Positions 34,501 through 42,010 are shown, counted from the stretch's first letter. The stretch: DNA of 64,000 nucleotides from Karalla daura (GCA_029224185.1 CM055193.1:24459532-24523531); one strand, 5' to 3'. The notes: generated from the sequence alone by a model not told the origin. Program-made: numbers and translations.

Positions 34501-36945
34501 ACCATAACATCTGGGATTTGATTATAGAATTTCCCTGCTGTGTGAGACAGGGAATGGGCGTAAGGGCAGAGATTTCTTTATTCGGTTTTGCTTTCTATAA
34601 TGGCATGTGAAAGCTGATTCTTTTTAGGAAATTGAATACAAAAGATTATGGATCTCAGTGCCTGTCTATTGTATTATCTTCCCGAGGCAAACTTCTCCAG
34701 ACATCTTGTCTGACGGGGCATCAGAATAAAAATTAGGCAAGAAAGATGGTGGAAATGGCAGCTGTGTGATCTTAATCAGCTGAGCACCATTTAAAAATGG
34801 AGTTCAATAACTAACTGCTTTATCTGCTGTGTGCGCCATTCATATTGCATTTTAATTAACCGATCGATCAAAGTACCTCCTGTGTGACCTTTCTCAGTAA
34901 TGTGCTTGTCGGATCTCAGTAGACATCACTGCTGTTGAAGTGCACAACTAGAGCATGTGTGCCTCGAGTGCAGCATTGCATGTCCCAACAAGCAAGAGCT
35001 CAAAGACCCAAGTGGCCCCTGCATCTAAAAATGACAGAAACAACAAGAATCAACACAGTATGGTGCTGCACTCAGGCTCTAAATGTGTCCCTAAAAGCCT
35101 AGGTGGCACTTTAATACAGTATGTGCAAAGTGTGTTTTCTCGTGCATACAAGTGTAGACAGATTCTCATGGAAACATATTGCAAATGCGAAGACGGTGTG
35201 GACCTCGGGCAGAGTCGGAAATCACTCACGCTGCCTGGAAGCATGCATGACATTTGAGGGACCGCTGTGACTCACAAAGCAGACAGAGGTGCCAGACACC
35301 TCAATAAGAAAGCACGCTTTTGGCCTGGAATGATTTTTTTAGCTTCACGTGTCATCAAGAAATCTCTCTCAGGATTGCCATGTTACTCAGACGTTGCTTT
35401 GATTCATAAATTGTTAAAAGAGCCTGGAGGACCTAGAAATGTCAAAAGTCCAAAGCACTTGCCTCCCCTTCACATCTCTGACTTTCTTCACTTTTGGTCC
35501 CATTATTACCGCACTTCAGGTTACTGCTTTTTCATTCACACCTCCATCCCACTTTCTCTTTCCCTATTTTTTACTCATCTGTCACCTATTCTCATGGAAT
35601 CCCATTCCCTCTTTTACTTGTACTTCTGTCTTATGTTATGATTTCCTCTCTCACTTCCAACTTCTTATTCTGTCTAACCAGGTATCTTGAAGAACCGTCT
35701 GGGCTGTCCTCCCACCCTCCAGGGTCTGTCCTCCATGGGCCGGGTGCCCAGTGAGCTCAACTGGTATCGCACCTCCACCCTAGGCCACCGGGGGGTACCC
35801 GCTGCTTCCTATGGGCGGATGTACTCAGCCACAGCCGGCGCTAGTGGTGGCTCTGGGTCACTCTCCCAACCAGCCTCACGTTACTCCTCCAGGGAACACC
35901 TGGACTCATTGGCCAGGAGGCAGCTGTCTAGAGATCCCCTGGGGAGGCAGACCATTGGGGGCTCCAGAGATCGACTGGATTCCCGTGGTTCCAGGGACAA
36001 CTTGGACCTGCTGCCCAGGAGGAGGGAGCTGGGACTGGGGCCTGGTGCCGGGCTCGGGGTGCTGGGCCTGGACCATCAGCGGGTGGCCTCATCCCGTGAG
36101 AACCTGGCAGGTTCTAGGGACAGGCTGGACAACCACCACACAGGCAGCATCCACGCCTCCAGGGAGGACCTGAGTGGAGTAGCAGGGATGGAGGGCTACC
36201 TCAGTGGCTCCAGATCGCAGCTCAACACTCTGACTCGCCGGCAGGCCTCATCCCGGGAGCACCTCGGGGGGGCGCTGATGAGCAGCAGGTCCAGGGAGCA
36301 GCTGGAGAGCAACGGTGTTGGGGCACAGGCCCAACCATGCCGGGAGTGGCTCCGCACTCTGCCCCCCCGCCAGCCCTCGCACCCGGACCAGCCGCCCTCC
36401 TCCTCCCCTCCGCCCCCCATCTCCGAGGAGCCGCAGCAGGAGCAGCTGCCCCCCCCAGCCCACATCAGAGGACGGCTGGACTCCGCCCCCTCATGTAGGT
36501 ACCCTGCTCAGACTGGCCCCCAGGGGGCAAGCTCCCACCCCAACCCTCTGGGTCGGCAGCCCTCCAGTGAGCACCTGGACATCCTGTCCTCCATCCTGGC
36601 ATCCTTCAGCTCCAACGTCCTCACTCCTCCCCCCGCCACCTCTAACCCTGGCTCCAATGGCTCTGCCCATGGGCCCTCCCCCTCCCCACCTCAGTCCGCC
36701 ACCTCCCACAGTATTTCCGAAGTCTCCCCCGACTCCGAGTAAGTCCCTCTGTAGCCTGTTAAATCCCTTCTCCTTCTTCTCACTTTATTATCCTACCTCT
36801 GGTAACTTGCTTCCATTTGTGTCCTGTATTAACACTGTCTTTACTCATACACTGGATGCATGCGGCCATTATCTGTAACTGAATTAACCATTGCTGTTTC
36901 GCTGTGCTTTCCCTCAGAGCCAACAGAAGTGAGGGACAGTCTTGA
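1958..36945 (+). CDS. celsr3: celsr3, 3' part (33 coding exons, 5' end outside window)
   Basis: Seven-pass adhesion GPCR of the Flamingo/CELSR family, acting at the plasma membrane in axon guidance and planar cell polarity (family knowledge). The joined exons encode 1,906 residues plus stop. Domains by residue of this part: EGF about 4-49, LamG1 50-250, EGF 252-291, LamG2 293-475, EGF 478-505, EGF 506-550, laminin-EGF 552-652, HRM 655-705, GAIN 715-1086 with GPS near 1050-1083, seven helices 1092-1335, cytoplasmic tail 1336-1906. CELSR3 rather than CELSR1 or CELSR2 is shown by tail segments nearly identical to human CELSR3, such as DLDVAMFHRD, GNDLLSYWPALEEC, KDAANNNQ, GHRGVPAASYGR and the ending SPDSEANRSEGQS. 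The GPS lacks the usual cleavage residues. Cadherin repeats and the start codon lie upstream of the window. Every intron except two very short ones exceeds 120 bp. Confidence 0.95.
2181..4564 (+). other. celsr3 intron, 2.4 kb
   Basis: No exon recognised. Pyrimidine-rich in the first 350 nt; a short AT tract lies at about 4482-4497. Confidence 0.55.
4565..4680 (+). CDS. celsr3: celsr3 exon b: LamG1
   Basis: Acceptor TTTTTTGCAG and donor GTACGA; phase 2 to 1. Encodes the LamG beta strands with SGLLFYNGRFNEKHDFIALE, matching human CELSR3 almost residue for residue. Confidence 0.93.
4877..4965 (+). CDS. celsr3: celsr3 exon c: LamG1
   Basis: Acceptor CTGCCTGTAG and donor GTGAGT; phase 1 to 0. 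Encodes GVSDGNWHTVHIHYYNK, the LamG 'DG.WH.V' strand. Confidence 0.93.
5615..5772 (+). CDS. celsr3: celsr3 exon d: LamG1
   Basis: Acceptor preceded by a GT-rich tract (GTGTGTGTTCAG); donor GTGAGT; phase 0 to 2. Encodes VVSVDDCDTALSL and GNYSCAAQGKQTSSKK, both closely matching CELSR3. Confidence 0.93.
5773..7769 (+). other. celsr3 intron, 2.0 kb
   Basis: No exon recognised. The 3' half (about 7110-7760) is strongly C/T-rich, giving long spurious frames. Confidence 0.55.
7770..7933 (+). CDS. celsr3: celsr3 exon e: end of LamG1
   Basis: Acceptor CTTCTCTCAG and donor GTGAGC; phase 2 to 1. Encodes SLDLTGPLFLGGVPNVPDNF and FIGCMKELHIDNKPLD, the LamG closing strand with its conserved GC. Confidence 0.94.
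8273..8398 (+). CDS. celsr3: celsr3 exon f: EGF repeat between LamG1 and LamG2
   Basis: Acceptor TTGTGACAG and donor GTGAGA; phase 1 to 1, so the exon is symmetrical. Six-cysteine EGF module: FCKSNPCQNGGTCR, then FSCDCPLGYGGKDC. Confidence 0.94.
8493..8665 (+). repeat. GGAT-type tetranucleotide array with a longer period
   Basis: GGATGGAT runs interrupted by GATGGACAGATG in a roughly 20-nt higher-order pattern, inside the celsr3 intron 8399-8818. Confidence 0.85.
8819..8988 (+). CDS. celsr3: celsr3 exon g: start of LamG2
   Basis: Acceptor TGACTCAG; donor GTGCAC, followed at once by a long CA microsatellite. Phase 1 to 0. Encodes MPHPHRFLGNSALWWDL and PWYLGLVFRTRAKDGTLLQ, as in human CELSR3 LamG2. 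Confidence 0.93.
8990..9041 (+). repeat. CA microsatellite next to a celsr3 donor
   Basis: About 25 CA units beginning directly after the donor GTG at 8989. Confidence 0.97.
9680..9865 (+). CDS. celsr3: celsr3 exon h: LamG2
   Basis: Acceptor CCGTCTCAG and donor GTAAGA; phase 0 to 0. Encodes RLDQVQVADGQWHDLQLEL, matching human 'LDQVTVSDGRWHDLRLEL'. Confidence 0.93.
10607..10717 (+). CDS. celsr3: celsr3 exon i: LamG2
   Basis: Acceptor TCTCCCATTAG and donor GTGAGT; phase 0 to 0. Encodes LKVKHLHVGGVLGSG and the LamG closing motif KGCIQ. Confidence 0.92.
10847..11015 (+). CDS. celsr3: celsr3 exon j: end of LamG2 and start of EGF
   Basis: Acceptor CTCCTCCTGCAG and donor GTGAGT; phase 0 to 1. Encodes GVRLGV, then an EGF module beginning NPCVSSPCPGHSRC and ending TCVCEP. 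A 5.3-kb intron follows. Confidence 0.92.
11016..16332 (+). other. large celsr3 intron, no coding exon seen
   Basis: The longest intron of the gene in this window. It holds GT tracts at about 13301-13329 and 14513-14544 (the latter running into a GA tract to 14569), purine-rich stretches near 11810-12110 and a G-rich patch near 15175-15200. I saw no reading frame with vertebrate protein similarity on either strand. Confidence 0.6.
16333..16474 (+). CDS. celsr3: celsr3 exon k: EGF repeat
   Basis: Acceptor GTGTGGCCAG; donor GTACGC, followed by a CA tract. Phase 1 to 2. Encodes YYGRGCTDACHLNPCENEAQ and YICDCGDNHYGQYCQH, matching the CELSR3 EGF before the laminin-EGF. Confidence 0.93.
16478..16515 (+). 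repeat. CA/CG-rich tract after a celsr3 donor
   Basis: Interrupted CA/CGCA tract starting 4 nt into the intron 16475-16746. Confidence 0.85.
16702..16735 (+). repeat. GT microsatellite before a celsr3 acceptor
   Basis: About 15 GT units ending 12 nt before the exon at 16747, in the place of a pyrimidine tract. Confidence 0.95.
16747..16867 (+). CDS. celsr3: celsr3 exon l: laminin-type EGF, first part
   Basis: Acceptor preceded by a (GT)n tract with no ordinary pyrimidine tract (TTTGTTTGTGCAG); donor GTAACC. Phase 2 to 0. Encodes CPRGWWGSPTCGPCHCD and KGFDPNCNKTNGHCHCK, almost identical to human. Confidence 0.94.
17714..17897 (+). CDS. celsr3: celsr3 exon m: laminin-type EGF, second part
   Basis: Acceptor CCCACCCAG; donor GTTAGA, a weaker form. 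Phase 0 to 1. Encodes EFHYHPRGSDTCLPCDCYPV and GRQCNTCDNPFAEVT, as in CELSR3. Confidence 0.94.
18438..18539 (+). CDS. celsr3: celsr3 exon n: HRM domain, first part
   Basis: Acceptor TGTCTCTGCAG; donor GTACGT, which lies in a predicted hairpin with downstream intron sequence. Phase 1 to 1. Encodes GCPKTITQGIWWPRTKF and VPCPKGSVG of the hormone-receptor motif. Confidence 0.93.
18647..18741 (+). CDS. celsr3: celsr3 exon o: HRM domain, second part
   Basis: Acceptor TCCCCGCCCAG; donor GTGCGT after GAGCTCAGTGCCGCT. Phase 1 to 0. Encodes CDVERGWLEPDLYNCTSPP, matching human. I placed the donor so the protein aligns with human without a gap (VELSAA joined to LDSLERNETELNT). The following 117-nt intron is open in the same frame, so the donor is less certain than most. 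Confidence 0.82.
18859..19068 (+). CDS. celsr3: celsr3 exon p: start of GAIN domain
   Basis: Acceptor preceded by a GT-rich tract (GTGTGCGTGGGCGTGCAG); donor GTGAAA. Phase 0 to 0. Encodes ERNETELNTIMEKKLAHQLR and FGLTATQDAHFNE, the latter identical in human CELSR3. Confidence 0.93.
19069..21758 (+). other. celsr3 intron, 2.7 kb
   Basis: No coding exon seen. Contains an AT dinucleotide tract at about 20510-20535. The open frame at 21606-22061 is explained by the next exon plus flanking intron. Confidence 0.6.
21759..21957 (+). CDS. celsr3: celsr3 exon q: GAIN domain
   Basis: Acceptor TCTCTTTCCAG and donor GTGAGC; phase 0 to 1. Encodes LEQYAQNLAQNMKLTYLNPV and ALVTPNL, matching human 'LEEYAATLARNMELTYLNPMGLVTPN'. 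Confidence 0.94.
23437..23649 (+). CDS. celsr3: celsr3 exon r: GAIN domain with charged repeat insert
   Basis: Acceptor TGTGTATCAG and donor GTAAGA; phase 1 to 1. Encodes RRFPRYHTTLFRSQALWDPY and THVILPP as in CELSR3. A run of alternating lysine with aspartate/glutamate follows, encoded by a hexanucleotide repeat at about 23597-23634. Human CELSR3 has an unrelated serine/proline linker here. Confidence 0.9.
23737..23923 (+). CDS. celsr3: celsr3 exon s: GAIN domain
   Basis: Acceptor CTTCGTTTCAG and donor GTGACG; phase 1 to 2. Encodes a proline-rich linker, then EQPITIVIVLIYRSLGAALP and YHADRRGVR, matching human 'GISIIILLVYRTLGGLLPAQFQAERRGAR'. Confidence 0.93.
24291..24458 (+). CDS. celsr3: celsr3 exon t: GAIN domain
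   Basis: Acceptor CTCGACCCCAG; donor GTCAGT. Phase 2 to 2. Encodes LPRHPVMNSPVVSVSVFNNQ and SNRSKPLCVQWN. The GTCAGT donor restores the conserved join to the GPS exon. Confidence 0.93.
24570..25250 (-). mobile_element. LINE fragment (non-LTR retrotransposon), antisense in a celsr3 intron
   Basis: On the minus strand, 24845-25081 encodes FHQGCPLSPVLFIVFMDRMD, a close match to the reverse-transcriptase block 'QGCPLSPLLFI'. The rest (24570-24800) resembles the same fish LINE read antisense. It is truncated at both ends, with frame breaks and no full open frame. Family (Rex-like or other) is not assigned. Confidence 0.75.
25604..25730 (+). CDS. celsr3: celsr3 exon u: GPS motif
   Basis: Acceptor GTCTCCTCCAG; donor GTCAGT. 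Phase 2 to 0. Encodes GGCWTVRDCMVVYRNTSH and then CQCQRLGTFGVLMD. The four GPS cysteines are present, but the cleavage tripeptide H-L-T/S is R-L-G, so autoproteolysis is not expected, as in human CELSR3. Confidence 0.94.
25731..26852 (+). other. celsr3 intron, 1.1 kb
   Basis: Nothing recognised apart from a short AT tract near 25866-25876. The frame at 26099-26518 has no similarity I can identify. Confidence 0.5.
26853..27056 (+). CDS. celsr3: celsr3 exon v: TM1 and TM2
   Basis: Acceptor GGAGCAGCAG (purine-rich, weak) chosen to join HRE to LEGDLETLAL, the human arrangement; donor GTAGGC. Phase 0 to 0. Encodes TM1 (ISMLALLLTVLVLSCL), RGLKSNTRSIHSN and TM2 (AAAMFLSELVFLLGV). Confidence 0.9.
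27057..28873 (+). other. celsr3 intron, 1.8 kb
   Basis: No coding exon or recognisable repeat was seen apart from short AT- and T-rich stretches before the acceptor. Confidence 0.55.
28874..29048 (+). CDS. celsr3: celsr3 exon w: TM3 and start of TM4
   Basis: Acceptor CCTTGCACAG; donor GTAACA, followed by a CA tract. Phase 0 to 1. Encodes CTVVAILLHYFFMSTFAWMF, EGLHIYRMQ and MRFYYAIGWGVPAII, matching human CELSR3. Confidence 0.95.
30017..30129 (+). CDS. celsr3: celsr3 exon x: TM4 to TM5
   Basis: Acceptor CCTTGCTGCAG and donor GTAACC; phase 1 to 0. Encodes LAVGLDPEGYGNPDFCWIS, identical to human over this run, and IWSFAGPIAIVL. Confidence 0.95.
30299..30378 (+). CDS. celsr3: celsr3 exon y: end of TM5, third intracellular loop
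   Basis: Acceptor TGCTTTCCAG and donor GTGAGT; phase 0 to 2. Encodes MNGGIFMIVAKMSCNPSQKE and TKKLPVM. Confidence 0.92.
30514..30640 (+). CDS. celsr3: celsr3 exon z: TM6 and TM7 start
   Basis: Acceptor CCCTCTTCAG and donor GTATGA; phase 2 to 0. Encodes RNAFLLLLLVATSTWLCGLM, AVNNSILAFYYIFD and VLCLVQ. Confidence 0.93.
30808..30927 (+). CDS. celsr3: celsr3 exon aa: TM7 end, start of cytoplasmic tail
   Basis: Acceptor CTCCCCTAG and donor GTGAGT; phase 0 to 0. Encodes GLSVMLIFTVFNSEVMEAWR and LACLGKKSPGEDPPRPPQNT. Confidence 0.9.
30928..32367 (+). other. celsr3 intron with long CA and GT tracts
   Basis: A 1.4-kb intron. It carries a CA tract (about 31428-31460) and, 40 nt later, a long GT tract (about 31499-31582) that are complementary as RNA and could form a local hairpin. 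A short AT tract lies near 31783-31798. No coding exon seen. Confidence 0.6.
31428..31582 (+). repeat. adjacent CA and GT microsatellites
   Basis: A CA tract to 31460, then about 40 nt of unique sequence, then a GT tract from 31499 with one TTTGT break. Complementary as RNA. Confidence 0.95.
32368..32465 (+). CDS. celsr3: celsr3 exon bb: cytoplasmic tail
   Basis: Acceptor preceded by a GT/T-rich tract (GTTTGTGTCTAG); donor GTACAG. Phase 0 to 2. Encodes NPYHNASLLEQSGLHRITLG and TSTISSVSSAR, matching human 'ALFEESGLIRITLGASTVSSVSSAR'. Confidence 0.92.
33059..33150 (+). CDS. celsr3: celsr3 exon cc: cytoplasmic tail
   Basis: Acceptor GTCCCTGTCAG; donor GTGCAC, followed by a short CA tract. Phase 2 to 1. 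Encodes ENLLARQTLEQNIVHTG and ATDLDVAMFHRDG. Human CELSR3 has about 15-20 more residues before this point; no matching exon was found in the preceding intron. Confidence 0.9.
33353..33526 (+). CDS. celsr3: celsr3 exon dd: acidic/serine-rich tail segment
   Basis: Acceptor ACCTTCTCCCAG and donor GTAGGC; phase 1 to 1. Encodes EDSDSDSDLSMEEERSLSIP and SSESEDNVRLRGRIQRR, nearly identical to human. Confidence 0.94.
34244..34438 (+). CDS. celsr3: celsr3 exon ee: cytoplasmic tail
   Basis: Acceptor GTCCACCCCAG and donor GTGAAG; phase 1 to 1. Encodes LDGNDLLSYWPALEECDTHT, KWGSERPLGADYSKDAANNN and ALTSGDENGL. Confidence 0.94.
34439..35681 (+). other. celsr3 intron, 1.2 kb
   Basis: No coding exon or repeat recognised; pyrimidine-rich in the last 200 nt before the acceptor. 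Confidence 0.55.
35682..36738 (+). CDS. celsr3: celsr3 exon ff: long cytoplasmic tail exon with SRxxL repeats
   Basis: Acceptor TGTCTAACCAG and donor GTAAGT; phase 1 to 2, 1,057 nt. Encodes ILKNRLGCPPTL, STLGHRGVPAASYGRMYSAT and GSLSQPASRYSSREHLDSL, as in CELSR3. About ten S-R-(E/D)-x-L units follow, then a proline-rich stretch and SEHLDILSSILASFSSN. The donor overlaps an in-frame stop (GAG TAA), so keeping the last intron would end the protein after SPDSE. Confidence 0.94.
36918..36945 (+). CDS. celsr3: celsr3 last coding exon: final residues and stop
   Basis: Acceptor GCTTTCCCTCAG. Joined in phase 2 it gives SPDSE-ANRSEGQS-stop, matching the human ending SPDSE-VPRSEGHS. A longer open frame here (reading to 37053) is in the wrong phase. 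Confidence 0.9.
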
Positions 36946-37710
36946 TGACAGCCTCCATATCCCTTTATGCATCACGACAGTGCTAGGACCACCAGGGATA
37001 AGTTCAAAGGTCACGGATGGTCCTGAACGACACCCTGGGACATCACAAGACTAGAAACAAAGCCACAGAGGAGACACAGAGTGGGAAGCAAAGTAACAGA
37101 GGGATTTTTCTGCTGAGGATAAAAGAGGCTTGTGGGTGGTTTGTACCGTAAAAAGTTTTTCACGTCCCACTGCCTACAAAGATTTGACGTTTCTTTAGAC
37201 GACAAGTCAACCACCTCTACTACCTAAAAACTGTTGAAGACAAACGCAAACTCCTCAGATATCAAACGCTAACGTCAGCCTGATCAACGCAAAATCTAAA
37301 GGAAAAAAAAAACTGTAAATACCATTTTTTATACATTTTGTATCTTTTTCATTGGAGATGAAGAAGAAATCTCTTGTGATGTTTTTTTTTTTTTTTTTTT
37401 TAGAAAAAACAAAACAATTGTCGTCTGTGAGAGGTCATGAGTGAGGTTGGTGCGAGTGCAGTGTTGCCCGTCACTGAGGAAAATGATTCCCCCGATGAAG
37501 AGAAAAAAAAATAACCCCCAAATTTCTCAGTGAAAAAAAAGTTCTTTCCTCAGAAACATTTCCTTACACCCGTCAGCGTTGTGTATAGCGTCAGGGCTCC
37601 GGCAATAGTATCCAATGAGATTATGGAAACTGCATGGTGCGGTTTGAGGGGGGTTGGGGGGAGTATCAAGGAAACAGTGATTGTAAATAAAGGAAGGCAT
37701 TATTATAAAA
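36946..37710 (+). other. celsr3: celsr3 3' untranslated region (approximate end)
   Basis: Non-coding sequence after the stop, with a run of T at about 37382-37402 and low coding potential. The end is set by the first canonical poly(A) hexamer; transcripts could run further, as another AATAAA lies near 38836. Confidence 0.6.
37686..37691 (+). terminator. candidate poly(A) signal of celsr3
   Basis: AATAAA about 740 nt after the celsr3 stop codon, in the sense orientation. Confidence 0.5.
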
Positions 37711-40700
37711 GAATAGATTTGATGGAACGAGATGATTGTGCAGAGAAAGATGGCCAGCCAACGCTATATCAAGGTTCAGAGTCCAACCGTTGAAGCTCAG
37801 ACATAGGTGTCAAAGTATGGGCTCTGTTGGGAGTTTGTGCTGTTTTGTGCTCCACTGTATGTGAATGTGACCTTGTCATCCGTCTGTGTAGCTCTGTGCC
37901 TGGTGCTGTCTGAACCAGACCATATCAGATATTACAGGACGATATCTGTAGGAGACGTGGAGAGTGAAGGTGCAGACCTGTCTGTCATCATTTACCGACC
38001 AGTGAAGGCCCCTCAAGGTATATTTTGCACTTTGATGCATCACGACTCAGCCTGCCTCAACAGACACTGCAGTAGCAGCCCCATCCAGGACTCTCTTTGT
38101 AAAAGATTCTGTGCAAAAATCCAAGCCAAAGGCAAATGTTACAAGACGGTACGATGCATCAGTGTTTTCTCGTTTTCTGTGACGAAAATGATGCTATGCT
38201 GTAGATGTAATTCTGTGTTTTTTTTCCTTTTCTTTTTTTTTTTTTAATATTTGTGCCATGTAAACAAGTCTTAAGGGAAAATCACAACACCCCAGTTTGC
38301 ATTTATTCATTTGGTGGATTTTGAGTGGGCAGGTGGGAGGAGAGCACATACCGGTCATTATCACATATTGGTTGGGAACCCATAAGAAGGCTTCCATATC
38401 ATATACCTTATAGCATATCTGCCTGAATACATTATCAACATCTATGGCAAGTGAATGCCAGAAGTTTCCCCTTTTTGGCTGTACGCTCAAAATATCCCTC
38501 CTGAGATGAGAAATGCTACATAAAAGAAGCGCTAGTTGTCAAACCTGGCTCAGGTTACCTATGAAGAGGTTCACAGCAAAACACAGTATAGCACATCAGG
38601 TCTCATACGTAGCTTGTGTAGCTCTGTACTAGTTCTGCTGAGGAGAGGGGATGTCAGTCGTGTCAGCACTAAAAGCCTCTAAGTGCTTCTGAGATGCAGG
38701 TCTTTCCATCAGCATCTGCTCCTTCACAGCTGCAGCACTGAGTGCTGAGCTAACACAACAAAGCAACAGACAGACTGCAGGGGGATCAGCCAAGTGTAAC
38801 TAACATATTTAAGTAATAAAAGAAAGTGTAGACATAAATAAAAACCTGCAGTTAGGTGGGGAATTAGGCTTTGCCAAATGTGACGATCCAATAAAACAAA
38901 ATATCGCAAGTTCAGGATTGATGGAAGTGGATGAAAAATCTAGAAAACTAAAAAAATACAATTTCAGAACAATGAGCAAGGATAAATCATGAGGTAGTGA
39001 AGCAGGCAAGGTTGGAAAGAGAACAAACTGGGTCAGAAACTATGACTGTATGCAAAATGTAACTGCAGGGAGGAGGCTGAGGACATTACTCATGGCAGAG
39101 GGGAGGGGAGGAAGGACACAGAAACAGATGGAAACGCAGAGAGAGGAAGCAAACACATCCCTGATCTCCAAACGCTGCAAATCATGCCCAGGTCCGTGGT
39201 CTGTGACAGCAGCTAGCAAAAAGCCCCTCACGCTCCTGCCCCTTGTCTGATCCAGGGTGAGCATGTCTGAAAAACGTTTCATTCGGTGTCACTTTCGGCC
39301 CATTTGCTCCATTTGTTTTTGTTCACTGACCTGCATGTTATCAGCAGCTGACAGTACCTTTAACTTGTACAGACATGAGATTTATTTTATTTATTTATTG
39401 ATAATTTATTGACATTGTATTGATTACTTATGCTGCCATTTTGTCTGAGAGGCTGTTCGGTTTTTTGTCCAGATGTTTCCCTTTTTTCTAATACGTTTCT
39501 TATGTCCGAGACTCGACTGCAACAGATTCACAGATGGAGGACAAGGAAAGCGGAATGTGGATAAAGTGTCTATTTACACCTAGGATAAAAAAGGAATGCA
39601 AGACCTAGGTTAGCACTGAAATTGATTTGCAGGAAAACTAACTTCAAATGTGTCCCTCCAGGGATGCATTTATCTTCTCCGAATGGTCTCTTAACACACT
39701 CAAACATATCCAAACTGAAAGTTTAATGCTGGGTGTAAACAGAGCGGATGTACCCCTCTTTCCCTCCCTGTTCAGTGTTATTGATCTAAGCCTTCTCAAG
39801 CACAAATTCAGATCACTAACAACAACTATCCCTGAGCCTCGGCCACCTGTAGGGGTAATGGTGAGGGTTTTAGCCCAGCAGGAGTGCGAGGGAGAGACAA
39901 AAAAAGACGCTGGAGTTGAGACTGAAAGGTTGTGATGGCTGCTGACAGACAGCGGGGGAAGACGGGAGGAGGTGGCAGGAGCAAACGGAACAGAGTGAGA
40001 CACATTCAGGGACAGGAGGAGTGACGGACGGGAGATTGTCTTTGTCTGATTTGTGTGTTCATTATGGGATGCATTCTATCCCGCCGTCGGCAAGGGGACG
40101 GCGGCATGGAAACAGCTGTTCCCCTGTTACCGCGGAAACAAGAGAAATGTTGGACATTAAAAAAAACAACTTATTCCTACACGTCTCTGTTGTTCCCTCT
40201 CTCTCTTTCTGTGTGTGTGTGTGTGGCATAGCCTGTTCTGGCCTGTTTCATATTTATGAGAGCAGAGATTTTCAGGTGTGGCAAGTGAGCGGGAAAACAA
40301 ACGCTGACAGAGACAGGTTTTTTCTGGAGGATTCTCTCAGAAATGATGTGACTCTCAGCGTTATGTCAGAGATGTTCCGCTCCCAGAGACAGCCAGCTGG
40401 AGACAGCCACCCCCGACTGAGACACAGAAGCCTGAGTGCGATATCTGTCAGATCAGGCAGGCCACACAAACATTAAATATGTATGTTTGTCTGTTATGTC
40501 AGATGACATACTGTCGTCTATCTATCCCACATTGCATCCGACTGAGACTCTGGAAAAAAGGTATTTATCATCCAACGTCTCAATAGAACAATATCTGACT
40601 GCTTCCAATATATAAATACACCTTTAACTTTTGAAGAATGAATGAATGGGCCTGGATCTCTCTAGTTATTTCTGACCAAGTAGCTAATATAAGAGAGCGG

Positions 40701-41590
40701 CAGCTTACTTGGTCCAGGCAAGCATCAGTGACTTATCTCCGGTTCAGCTGGAGCCACTGCTATAGTATTTGTGTGTGGAGGAGGTTCAGATGTAAAGGCA
40801 TTCCAAGTGGCAGCGAAGCTCCAATCAAAGGGGAATTCAAACATATGAACTGAGAATGTACTAACTCATGGCCAAATGTGACATTTCCCAAAAAAGCCTC
40901 GTAGATATTTGCAGTATCTTTGGCCTTATCAGCCAGCATCAGCGGCCGGCCAGGCCAGAGCTCTTGTGACTGAATGAGAACACACCCGAGCTGGCGGAGA
41001 GTTGTCCCGAAGAGGCGGGGCTGTTAGCCGCACTCCAATGACTTTTCATCTCCATGCCGCCAACTACAGTTATGTACCAAATGCCGGTTTATTCATAAAG
41101 CAGAGAAAGATATGCGAGCACAAACGTGTTAACAGGCAACAGAACAGAAGCTACACCAGTAAAATCGAGGACGAAAGAGATTGTCTATGTGGGTACGTCA
41201 CATCAGGTCTACATCCGTGATGATTAGGTGTAATCTCAGTACATTCCGGAACAGACCGAATCCTTATCTGTCTGTCAGATAGCATCCAAAGCAGGACGGA
41301 TGATGGAGATTTTGGTCTCGATGCTTTGACTCTTTTACAATTGCTGGTTGTCTTTGTGATCAGATTGAGCAATGGCACTCCATCTCTATTACTGCCTTTG
41401 TGCTTTTGTGAGTTATTCATCCTGCTTTCTTACCCAGGCTGCAGTTTAATCCCTTTAGCAAGGAGGACGAATGTCACTCTTTTTGCTGATTAAAATACAA
41501 ATCAGTGTATAAAAATATTTCCAGAGCATATAGACAAAAGAATACAGGACTGAAACAAGCAGAATTGGAATTGCAGCTAATAAAAACAGT
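37711..41590. other. intergenic between celsr3 and the BED-like gene
   Basis: No supported gene. Holds a T tract at about 38219-38245 and AT-rich patches near 39375-39420. Open frames such as 37807-38247 and 40021-40476 show no recognisable similarity and contain simple-sequence or intron-like segments. Confidence 0.55.
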
Positions 41591-41949
41591 TCATCCTGTC
41601 AGCTGCTGGGCTTTCTCCTCCTCATCACCGCTGCTGGAGGAGGACGGCGGCACGTCCTCTCCCAGCCTCTTCAGCTTGGCCTTGTAGTAAGCCTTCTTCA
41701 TCCGGAAGGCCTTCTCTTTCTGCCGGGCCACCCTCCTCTTCTCCCGCACCAGCTCCTGCTCCCAGGCCAGCACCTTCATCCTGTTCTCCCACTCCAGGAT
41801 GTTCATCTGCTGCTGCTGCTCCATGGCCTCGGCCCGCTGCTGCTGCTCCAGCCTGGACAGCTCCACAGCATCCGGCGGGACCGATGGCCGGCCCTCCTCT
41901 ACCTCACCGGAGGCCAGGTGGAGGCGCTGGCTGCTCAGTCTGGACGAGC
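41591..41949 (-). CDS. BED-like gene exon 4 (coiled coil, stop)
   Basis: Acceptor GTGACCTGCAG on the minus strand, with a long GT tract just upstream of it; phase 1. Encodes the glutamine- and arginine/lysine-rich coiled coil and ends EEEKAQQLTG-stop. Confidence 0.85.
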
Positions 41950-41956
41950 CTGCAGG

Positions 41957-42010
<54 letters not shown>

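Noticed and set aside
36315..36878. 187-residue proline-rich frame overlapping the celsr3 tail exon
   Set aside because: It is a shifted frame of the same GC-rich exon; the other frame matches human CELSR3 to the exon end.
36860..37054. Alternative celsr3 ending continuing to 37053
   Set aside because: It needs the wrong phase; the correct phase gives SEGQS-stop, matching the human C-terminus.
40021..40476. 151-residue frame in the celsr3 to BED-like gene interval
   Set aside because: No similarity recognised, no supporting splice or poly(A) signals, and it contains a GT tract.
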